This document shows, in pieces, positions 17,784 through 26,600 of a stretch of DNA of 64,000 nucleotides (its first letter is position 1; each line of letters starts with the position of its first letter). A program made the position numbers and the translations under genes. The notes under the pieces were generated by a model. That model had not been told where the DNA came from and searched no databases. It saw only the letters and a program-made list of their open reading frames with translations. The DNA is taken from IMG/VR virus record IMGVR_UViG_3300022226_000003, positions 1 through 64,000 of that record; one strand, given 5' to 3'. The DNA is from a virus.

Positions 17784-20179
17784 TGTTGATCACGATACCC
17801 GAAGACGAAACGAAGCCGCATGTCATACCTGAACTGCCGTTTAAAACTTATGACTCGATGTTGTTCAATGCGAGCCTCGCAACATATGCTACGCAAAATA
17901 TTAATATACTCGTTAATCCTGCTGGTGCTTATACATTCGCTTGTTGGTTTCATATGACTACTGCCTCGAATCTCGAAGAATATATGCTTATGAATATAAG
18001 TGATGAAAATTTGAGTGATTTTATTAATATGCGAGTCAGTGATTTAACGCCGGGCCCACCAGCTTTTGAGTTCAATGTAAGAGCCCAGGGCACGGCAACT
18101 CAATCGGCCAATGCAAGTCCAGTCGTGCCATTTCAACAAGGGTGGCACCACGGTGTCGCAGTACAGTATGCAACAAATGACAGACACGCAATTTTAGATG
18201 GTCATATTGAGGGAATCAATACCGTTGACTTAACTCCGGTGGGCCTAGTGCATGTTAATGTCGGTGCACACGTATACAACAACCGTAATAATCGCATCGA
18301 TCATCATGACGGGTATATATGCTTGCCAGCAATATGGAATGTCGGTTTAACAAAGGGCGAAATCAAGCAACTGTCAGAGGGCGTGCATCCGACAAAAATC
18401 AGGCCGGGCAACTTGGTCGCTTTATATAATAGTCGCGGAATAGATTTGATAAGCGGTAGAAATTTAACATTCTTTAACGGCGTTCAATCTAGTCAATTTT
18501 CACCGCCTTTTAAAAACGATTCCTACATATTCCCGTCAATAGATGATGAAAAATCTGTTATGCCGACTAAAACGCCCGAATTATATATTCACGAGCGTAA
18601 GCCAATTATCGGGCCGGTTGAAATAAATTTCACTAATTACCCAAAAATTAAATCGGCGTATTTATTCAATAGTCAGTCTGGTGCTAAGGATATTCTGGAC
18701 CCGTCGACAGAATCAACACCTCAAGGCACTGCAATCGTTGGGCCGTTTGGTTTAAAAACCTTTAACAATGCCAACGACTCGATGTATATCGGTACGAATA
18801 AATTAAATAGTATTTGTAACGGCGCGCAAGTCGTTATTTTTCACATCGGCTTTCGGGCAAGCTTTGACAGAGCTTCGAATGTAATTTTAGACGCTTATAT
18901 TAACGGAGCTACGACGAACAGTTTTTATATATATTTAACAGCTGCGGGCAACCTTACGGTTGGCGGCCGTAGCCAAGCTGGCGAAGTATTTGAAGACGGG
19001 GTATCTACTGGCGAAGAGTTTAAATCAGGCGAGGATCATTTTGTAGAAATTATTTACGATTACGTCGGCGACAAAATCGTCGCCTATAAAGATGATCGCA
19101 CAGTACTAAATCAGACAGTTACGTGGGATAGTGATACTCTTGTGGCAGGCGTCTCTACCGTTCAGGATGGTTTAGGCGGCACGGCCCACAGAAGCCGAAA
19201 CTCGGCAATGACGATATATTATTTTGCTGTCGAGACATACGATGAAAGACCAATCACGCTTAATAAAAGAAGCTCGACAAGAAACCCTTATGGGCTTCTA
19301 AAACAAAGCCGCCCTGACGTTTTAATAGGTGAAACGCAACCAGCTAATGGCTTTAATATTCCTGATGCAAAAGTTGAAATGCCTTCTTTATTTATTCCGG
19401 GTCGTAAACCAATAGGTGAAATGGAAATCGATTGGCAAAACCCGATAACATATAATTTAGAGCTATATCTACCTTTTTCAAATGCGCAGCCTCTTGCTGA
19501 TTTGACTGGTAAAAATGGTGATCGTGAGTTTGTCACTCCTTATGGTTCTCCTTCTAGGCATGTAGTAAGTGGTAGAGAATGTTGGGGTTTTAATCTAGCG
19601 GGTGGCGCAACGCAACATATATCAGTTGGTGAAGGGGCTTGCCGTCCCGGTTCTGATAATTTTAGCTATGGTTGTTGGGTTTGGATGGATGGCGGTATAT
19701 CAACTGAATCTATAAATGTATTTATGTCTGCATCAGCGCCAATTGATGACGGCGATAGGTACGGATTTTGGGGAAATGATTCAAACACAACCTTTACCGC
19801 CCAATATCATGAGGGTGGCCCCGGTAATGTAGTTGAGCTTGTCAACTCAGGCGAAACTCCAGCGGATTACGAAAACAAATGGGTTTTCCTTCTCCACGTA
19901 CTAGATCGCAATGCCGCAACGCCTACAATGTATTTATACCGCGATGGTATTTTGGTTGGCTCATCAACTGATCCGAAAATTAGTAACACGGCATTTGAAG
20001 ATCCGGGTTTTGATTTAAAAATCGCCGCTTATGGAGACGCTATTCCAACGGTCGAGAGTGATAATCGCTTTGAATTACGCGGTTATATTTCTGATGCTTA
20101 TTGGTGGCGTCGAGCTTTAACTCAATCAGAAGTTATAGAACTTTCTAAAAATCCTTATCAATTCTTGGTACCTAAATAA
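17783..20179 (+). CDS. Multi-module LamG-like receptor-binding protein
   Basis: 798 residues made of three lectin-like modules. Module 1 covers about residues 1-255 (YTFACWFHMTTAS...GWHHGVAVQYATNDRHAILDG). Module 2 covers about 260-520 and starts with the variant header IHERKPIIGPVEINF. Module 3 covers about 530-798, starts IPGRKPIGEMEIDWQN and ends VIELSKNPYQFLVPK, nearly repeating the single-module protein upstream. LamG/concanavalin folds bind sugars, so this is a candidate receptor-binding protein. Composition resembles its upstream neighbour rather than the rest of the phage. Confidence 0.6.
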   Translation: MLITIPEDETKPHVIPELPFKTYDSMLFNASLATYATQNINILVNPAGAYTFACWFHMTTASNLEEYMLMNISDENLSDFINMRVSDLTPGPPAFEFNVRAQGTATQSANASPVVPFQQGWHHGVAVQYATNDRHAILDGHIEGINTVDLTPVGLVHVNVGAHVYNNRNNRIDHHDGYICLPAIWNVGLTKGEIKQLSEGVHPTKIRPGNLVALYNSRGIDLISGRNLTFFNGVQSSQFSPPFKNDSYIFPSIDDEKSVMPTKTPELYIHERKPIIGPVEINFTNYPKIKSAYLFNSQSGAKDILDPSTESTPQGTAIVGPFGLKTFNNANDSMYIGTNKLNSICNGAQVVIFHIGFRASFDRASNVILDAYINGATTNSFYIYLTAAGNLTVGGRSQAGEVFEDGVSTGEEFKSGEDHFVEIIYDYVGDKIVAYKDDRTVLNQTVTWDSDTLVAGVSTVQDGLGGTAHRSRNSAMTIYYFAVETYDERPITLNKRSSTRNPYGLLKQSRPDVLIGETQPANGFNIPDAKVEMPSLFIPGRKPIGEMEIDWQNPITYNLELYLPFSNAQPLADLTGKNGDREFVTPYGSPSRHVVSGRECWGFNLAGGATQHISVGEGACRPGSDNFSYGCWVWMDGGISTESINVFMSASAPIDDGDRYGFWGNDSNTTFTAQYHEGGPGNVVELVNSGETPADYENKWVFLLHVLDRNAATPTMYLYRDGILVGSSTDPKISNTAFEDPGFDLKIAAYGDAIPTVESDNRFELRGYISDAYWWRRALTQSEVIELSKNPYQFLVPK

Positions 20180-21471
20180 TGGCTAGAGCGTCCAGAATAT
20201 TTGTAGGTAAAGTTCCTGCGGTAACAGTACAAGAAATACTGACACCCGTAAGTGCTACTTTAGGACAAGCGGTAGAAACTGATACTGCATTTGAGTTAGC
20301 TCCTATAAGTGATATCATAGGTACCTTAGGACAAGCGGTAGAAACTGACACTTCTAATCAGTTGTATAGTCCTGAAACTATAGGGCAGGCAGTAGAAACT
20401 GATACCGCATTCGAATTGGCCCCTATAAGTGATGTAATAGGAACTTTGGGGCAAGCCATTGAAACAGATACTTCTTTTGATTTCACCCCGGTTACCAATG
20501 TTACAGGTACTCTAGGACAGGCTGTAGAAACTGATACTGCGCAAGAAGTATCAGGTATTACGAACGTCACAGGATTGCTCTCACAGGCTCAAGAGGTGGG
20601 CACTGCGGGAGAACTTTACGTTCCTAATACCATCATAAGGGCCACGGAAACGGATCAGGCTGGCGTACTCTCGGGCACTCTGGACGTCACTGGGATGCTG
20701 AATCAGGCCGTCGAAACCGATACCGCTAATGAATTATACAGTCCTGAAACAATAGCGCAAGCGATAGAAGCCGATACTGCTAACACTATTACTCCTATAA
20801 CAAACGTTACAGGAACATTAGGACAGGCCGCCGAGACCGATACTGCACAGGCATTTACAGGATTAGTTGTTGTAGCTGGTTTATTAGGACAGGCTACTGA
20901 AACTGATACCGCGCAGACTATTACAGCTATTACGCCTGTAGTAGGTACATTATCCCAAGTTATTGAAGTTGATACTGCAGGTAATATAACACCTAGGACA
21001 GCTACAACAATTGTTCTTGGGCAGGCTGTTGAAACTGATACTGCACAGGTATTAAGTGGTATAATAGCAGTCTCAGGTGTACTTATTCAAGCTACTGAGA
21101 CCAATACTGCTAACAATATAATACCTATAAATGCCACAGTAGGTACATTAGGGCAAGCTACTGAGACTGATACTGCTCAAATATTTACTCCTGCAACATT
21201 AACAAGTAATGCTACTGTTGATATTATAGGTGGTGAAAACTTATCTAATTTGACATATATTGTATTTGACTCTTATGATCTTTCAACTGCAAATGTTATA
21301 AAACAAGGTGTTGGAGAAAGCACTGATGTAAATGGTAACTTAGTTGTGGATTTGGGTGGCACAGGAGTGGCTAATAATGATCCTATAACGATAGTAGTAA
21401 CTAATTATACAACTACACCTACTGTAAATAGCAGAGCGGCTGTTTGTTATACTAATGCTGTGGTAGCCTAA
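20179..21471 (+). CDS. ETDTA-repeat virion protein
   Basis: 430 residues. About residues 20-340 consist of 15 tandem units of roughly 18-24 residues around LGQAVETDTA, many separated by a short P(I/V)(S/T)(D/N)V(I/T)G-type linker. A non-repetitive C-terminal domain of about 90 residues follows (from VDIIGGENLSNLTYIVFDSYD). The same unit appears three times in the protein at 3836. Tandem beta-type repeats of this sort suggest an elongated fibre or a decoration protein. Start overlaps the previous stop. Confidence 0.6.
   Translation: MARASRIFVGKVPAVTVQEILTPVSATLGQAVETDTAFELAPISDIIGTLGQAVETDTSNQLYSPETIGQAVETDTAFELAPISDVIGTLGQAIETDTSFDFTPVTNVTGTLGQAVETDTAQEVSGITNVTGLLSQAQEVGTAGELYVPNTIIRATETDQAGVLSGTLDVTGMLNQAVETDTANELYSPETIAQAIEADTANTITPITNVTGTLGQAAETDTAQAFTGLVVVAGLLGQATETDTAQTITAITPVVGTLSQVIEVDTAGNITPRTATTIVLGQAVETDTAQVLSGIIAVSGVLIQATETNTANNIIPINATVGTLGQATETDTAQIFTPATLTSNATVDIIGGENLSNLTYIVFDSYDLSTANVIKQGVGESTDVNGNLVVDLGGTGVANNDPITIVVTNYTTTPTVNSRAAVCYTNAVVA
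20245..21200 (+). repeat. Tandem coding repeats (LGQAVETDTA units)
   Basis: About 15 imperfect coding repeats of 54-72 bp, each centred on a ggacaagcggtagaaactga-like core. Codon choice varies between units (for instance gaaactgat, gaaaccgat, gagaccgat), so the protein repeat is better kept than the DNA repeat, which argues for selection on the protein. Confidence 0.75.
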
Positions 21472-21767
21472 TGAAGCTTAATGTTTGGGAAGACCTTAAT
21501 ACTTGGATAAAAACTTCTCCAAATTCTCCTTTACTTTGTGTATGGAAACCTTTAAATACCTGGATTGAACAATTACCAGGACTAGGTATCTATTGGGGAG
21601 TAAATACAGGTTGGGCAAATAGTTGTGGTGATGAATTATTCACACTTGGATGGATTCAATGTGATCAAGAACCTACTGGCGTCTTTAATAGAACCAGAAA
21701 GGTAACTAGAATGGTGAATTTTGGAAAAATTAAACCTTTCTTAAAACATCCTAGATTTAAAGTATGA
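21471..21767 (+). CDS. Hypothetical protein with internal repeat
   Basis: 98 residues, Trp- and Asn-rich. It contains two related units, VWEDLNTWIKTSPN and VWKPLNTWIEQLPG, then a segment ending in basic residues (KIKPFLKHPRFKV). It starts in a TAATG overlap with the repeat protein and overlaps the next reading frame only slightly. No family recognised. Being in the virion gene series, it is probably structural. Confidence 0.5.
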   Translation: MKLNVWEDLNTWIKTSPNSPLLCVWKPLNTWIEQLPGLGIYWGVNTGWANSCGDELFTLGWIQCDQEPTGVFNRTRKVTRMVNFGKIKPFLKHPRFKV

Positions 21768-21775
21768 GGAACACC

Positions 21776-22096
21776 ATGTCTGATGAAAAAGAAGTAAATG
21801 ATGGCGAGTTGACAGAATTGGAAAAACGTGCAGATGAAGAAGCGCAAGCTTCTCGGGAAAAACTGAAAGCAGTACCTCAAGTTACAACACCTGATACATC
21901 TCCGGCACCCGCAACTGCACCGCCCACACCACCTCCTGCACCTGTAGCTTCCGGCAAAGGTTTCGAAGGTAATGATAGACGTCCTTGTTACTGGAATATT
22001 ACTAAAACTGAAACAGGGATTGACGCTCGAAATAGTCTTACCGGTAATATATTCAAAGGTACCGTTGAAGAATTTAACGCGAAACTCAGAGGCTAA
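21776..22096 (+). CDS. Proline-rich small protein upstream of portal
   Basis: About 106 residues. The ATG at 21776 follows a gagga site; an in-frame ATG at 21764 is possible. It has an acidic helical N-terminus, a proline/alanine/threonine linker (residues about 45-70, TSPAPATAPPTPPPAPV) and a C-terminal globular part (DRRPCYWNITKTETGIDARNSLTGNIF). It ends four bases before the portal gene. A capsid accessory role is plausible; no family recognised. Confidence 0.5.
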   Translation: MSDEKEVNDGELTELEKRADEEAQASREKLKAVPQVTTPDTSPAPATAPPTPPPAPVASGKGFEGNDRRPCYWNITKTETGIDARNSLTGNIFKGTVEEFNAKLRG

Positions 22097-22100
22097 TTAA

Positions 22101-23669
22101 ATGGCTGTTGCGAACGCTGCTGATAGTACAAAGAAAGTTGGCGATCCTAATGCAGAATATGAATCCATGCGGGATATTTGGCAAAAATGCAGAGCTATTT
22201 GTAGCGGCGAAAGATTCGCAAAAGCCTTGGATACATATTTAGATATACATGGATACAGTAATCTTTTAATCCCATTTTCACCCTCAATGACTGATGCACA
22301 ATACAAATTCTATAAAGCAGAAGCAGAACTACCCGGTATTACTGCACAGTTTGCGAGGATGTTAGTGGGAGGTCTTCTCAGAAAAGAGCCCATGTTGGAA
22401 CTCCCGGATGGTATGAATGAAGATATTCAAAATTGGATGATGAATAATTTCACTCAAGATAATTCTACGATAACTTCATTCTTAGACGATATTCTTTGGG
22501 AAGAGATACAAACAGGCAGAGCGTGGATTTATGTGGATTATCCAGTAATACCTGATGTAGAAAATGCTACCCAGGAAGAAATCTTCGATTTAGCGCCATT
22601 TCCTGTTATGTGGAAAGCTGAAAATATTATAAATTGGCGGGTTAGTCCTGACGAGGTAGGGAATGCCATTTTAAGACAGGTTATCATAAAGGGTTCTGTC
22701 GCTAGGTATACTGATAATGAATTTCATCCTGAATTTATTGAAACTGTGTATGTGCATGAGTTAGATGATACGGGACATTACCAGATAAGAGTTTTTGAAA
22801 AGCAATCCATCGAGGCGAAAGTACCTGTTGTGGCCGGACAAAAATTTGTGGATAATCGAAAAACCACAGATAATTTTGTTTTGGTGAAGACAATTCAAGA
22901 TATTAAAGCTGCTGGTGAAAGATTGAAATTGATTCCCGCTTGGCCTTTAAATGGAACTATCTCAGTCTCTGAACCAATATTGTCGCCAATTGTAGATAAA
23001 GAAGTTAGCCTATATAATAAGGTTAGCCGCAGGAACCATCTGTTATATGGTGCCTCTACATATACACCTATTATCAAATCAGATATGTTAGATGAAGATT
23101 TTGACAAGATAGTGGATAGTGGATTAGGCACATGGATAAAACTTGGAAGAGATGATGATGCTTCTGTTTTAGAAACACCCACAGCTGCATTAAAAGATAT
23201 GGACAGGGCCATCGCTGCCGCAATTGAGGAAATGGCCAAATTAGGTATCAGAATGTTGTCTCCTGAAACAGCACAATCTGGTGTTGCTTTGGAACTGAGA
23301 AATGCCGCGCAGAATGCTCAATTAGGTTCTTTAAATAATAAAGTTAGTGTGACTATCTCGAAAGTCATAGCTTTTATGATTTTTTGGAAGACAGGCGATG
23401 AAATTAAAGATTCTGATATTGGTTTTCAACTATCTGCGGATTTCAACCCAATACCTCTTGGTGCGGATTGGTTAAGACTCGCGACAGAATGGTATGAAAA
23501 TGGCTTAATACCGCGAAGCATTTGGTTACAAATACTTAAACAGAATGATATAATGCCTCCGGATTATGATGATGACGACGGTTTGAAAGAAATAAATAAT
23601 GATGAAATATTATTAAAGAAAGAGAAACAAAATGAAGAGTTCTTTGATGATGTGAATACCGAGGCTTAA
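22101..23669 (+). CDS. Portal protein (DUF4055 family)
   Basis: 522 residues with the DUF4055 portal pattern: YESMRDIWQKCRAICSGE, LIPFSPSMTDAQYKFYKAEAELPG, an arginine-rich turn (LVGGLLRKEP), and a helical C-terminal part with EMAKLGIRMLSPETAQSGVALELRNAAQNAQL. The portal forms the dodecameric ring at one capsid vertex through which DNA passes. The gene lies just before the MuF head protein, the usual order. Its length is near the family's usual size. Confidence 0.85.
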   Translation: MAVANAADSTKKVGDPNAEYESMRDIWQKCRAICSGERFAKALDTYLDIHGYSNLLIPFSPSMTDAQYKFYKAEAELPGITAQFARMLVGGLLRKEPMLELPDGMNEDIQNWMMNNFTQDNSTITSFLDDILWEEIQTGRAWIYVDYPVIPDVENATQEEIFDLAPFPVMWKAENIINWRVSPDEVGNAILRQVIIKGSVARYTDNEFHPEFIETVYVHELDDTGHYQIRVFEKQSIEAKVPVVAGQKFVDNRKTTDNFVLVKTIQDIKAAGERLKLIPAWPLNGTISVSEPILSPIVDKEVSLYNKVSRRNHLLYGASTYTPIIKSDMLDEDFDKIVDSGLGTWIKLGRDDDASVLETPTAALKDMDRAIAAAIEEMAKLGIRMLSPETAQSGVALELRNAAQNAQLGSLNNKVSVTISKVIAFMIFWKTGDEIKDSDIGFQLSADFNPIPLGADWLRLATEWYENGLIPRSIWLQILKQNDIMPPDYDDDDGLKEINNDEILLKKEKQNEEFFDDVNTEA

Positions 23670-23677
23670 GTAAAATA

Positions 23678-26600
23678 ATGGTAGACAATGTAAATACACA
23701 AATATATGACGGTCGTCTTAATAGGGCCGCATTATTGAGATTGTATGAAAATAATACCATCAGTAAAGTAGATATTGTGATGGATGGACATGTATTCAGA
23801 CTTGATAAGCTGATTAAGAATTCAAAGATGACTTCGACTAGCTTCAAGAGTTTTGAAATAAATTTGAATAGGGAACTGAAACGAACTTATAGAGAAGTTT
23901 TCTCGGTTTCTAAAAGATCACTTTTGGACTTAGCTAGCGACCAAGTCTCTTATACGTATCAGAATTTAGAAGCAGGTGTTAGTAAAGTTTGGCGCACAAA
24001 AAGACCTCAAAGAAGAATTGCTGAGGAAATTGTCTTGAAACAACCCTTGCATTCCAATAAGACTCTGGAACAGGGCTGGGTAGGTATAAGCGCGGGTGAG
24101 AGAAAACGATTATCGTCAGTTATTCGTAAAGGAATTGCTGAAGGAGATACTCCGGAAGTTATTGCCAGGAATGTACGTAAAGGTAACATTCATAAGATAA
24201 CCAGGAACCAATCTAGAGCTCTTGTAACTACTTCCATAACAAGTGTTGCAGCACAAGCTGATCATGAAGTCTATGCTGCAAACGGAGACGCCCTGAAAGG
24301 TTGGCAGTATGTGGCCGTCTTGGACTCCAGGACCACGCCTGTGTGCTCGCATCGTGATGGCCATATTTACCCCATAGGGGACACGAAGCATCTGCCTCCG
24401 GCCCACTACCGCTGCAGGTCGACAACGACACCTGTAGTAAAAAGTTGGGATGATTTAAGTAAATTAGAAGGTGTAAATCAAGTAAGAAAAAGAAATCTTA
24501 AAAAATTGAACCCTGCGCAAGTGGCATTTTACGATGGATTGACACCTTTAAAAGAATCATATAATTCATGGTTATTAAGACAGCCCACAAATATCCAAGT
24601 GAAACATCTAGGTAGTTACCAGAAAGTAGATCTATTCAATAACGGTAAGTTATCTGTAGATAAATTCACCGCACCTTCGGGTGCTGAATTGGGAATACGG
24701 CAATTGAGACAATTAACTGATTCCGAATATACAGCTCCCAGTGACACTAAAAGATTTGCACTTGCTAAAGAAAGATTAGATGCAATGCACTTGGGCGCAA
24801 GTCGCCCTGAAGATTTTATTGATGATATCAAATTGACCAATACCCTGAGGGATTATTATGTCTTACAATCTGCTGAATTAGACGGGACATTATCTTTAAC
24901 AAATTATAGAGGTAATTTAATAGGTACTAAGAGACGAACTAAAAATTTGGTCTTAAACAAATTACCACGAGAAGATCAGCTATTGTTCAATCCTATAACT
25001 GGTAGATACGAAGATTCTAGATTATTCCAACCTGCCCCGGCTGTCTTGGAAAATAATTTAAAACTTGTTAATGAAAGTCTTGTATTGAAACAGGCTGATA
25101 AGGATTATATCATTAAATTTATAGCCAGTCTAGAAAGCCGAATGAGTGTTAATGAGAGAGCTGTTGTAGCAGATAACTTAAGAATACTATTTACAAGATA
25201 CCGCAAAAACCCTGAAGTATGGACTAACTTTAAAGCAGTTTCTCAAGCTCAAATCAAATTTGATGTAATGAATGTTTCAGACTCTATCGAAACACAATTG
25301 AGAAAAGACGCCAATTTGCTTAAGAAATTGAAACAAGACAATTACATAGACCCTGTATTAGGTGCTGTGCAATTAGATGATTTATCGAATAATTTTATAA
25401 ATAATATTTCTAAAAGAAATCGATGGGAAGATAAAGTAGCACCTAAGTTAGCTAGACAACTAAGAGATATCTTTGACAGAAATATCCCAATAAGATTGCA
25501 GAGAAGAATTCCCGATGATAAATTACAACAATTTTATTTAAGATTTGCACATAGACTTAGCTTAGCAGATAGTCCTGATGTTGATAATTTAGCTGTCTCT
25601 TTAGGGCGCGATCTATATAATATGGCTGAACTCAATGGTACTAAGCAACAATGGCATACTCTGGGTAAAAAGATAATTGAATCTAACAATAAGTTTTTTA
25701 AATTAGAAACATTCGGTGTCCAAAAACGCAGGATGAAAAGTAGATTAAGTGGTCAATATTTTGGACCTTACTATGATACTTTTTCGTATAATATAAGAAT
25801 CACTGATCCCAGGATTCAGGAGTACTCAAGACTTAATAGAAGTATTGATGTAGGTCTCCGTATAGGTGTCACTGATCCAAAGAATAGATTACTTTTTAGA
25901 GAAGGCTATAAAACTTATTTTTATAAAGATAAATTAGGTGGCTATGTAGATACCCGAATTCCAATCACTTCTTCATCTGCATTCAGAGATTTTCCTGAAG
26001 AATTTATTGATAAAGATATGGTGAGTGCTTTAAATTGGGCCGCTAAGTCTGAATTTAAGGTTGATGAAGATTACTATGATTTTGTAAATAAATTATTAAA
26101 TTTTGCTGATGACCGTGGTCGTGCTCAATACTTCGATGACTTGAATCAGTATCGACGTTACATAATTTCTCGTGGAGATTCCTATGAAAGATTCAAATCC
26201 ATGCAATGGTTTAGGGATCGTAATATTGCTTTCTCTAATCACCCTTTCATTGATTCTAGAGCACGGATCTATGATCGTGGATTTATTAGCCCTCAGTCTG
26301 GAGAAACTTTTAGGCCTTTCCTCAATACTTCGTATGAGAGAGCTTTAGGCGAAATTGGTTTTAAAAATTTTAATGACCAAATAGGGTCTTTCTTAGGAGG
26401 ATTGGATGACTTCTTTGAGGGTCGTTTCAACTCGCTAAGTATCACAGGTAGGCAAAAGATTGCAAATAAGTGGCGTCCAGAGTTAGTTAAAATTGGCAAT
26501 CACATGATTCGTGGAAAGCCTAATGATATTAGAGCAATATTGCAATCAGATATTGTGGCTAAGATTGAAGGTGAAGAACTAGGGAAGTTTCTAAGATTTG

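Noticed and set aside
20376-20395. ACTATAGGG T7-promoter core inside the ETDTA-repeat gene
   Set aside because: It arises from ordinary codons of one repeat unit; the sister unit near 20745 has a changed version and the upstream half does not resemble the other promoter candidates.
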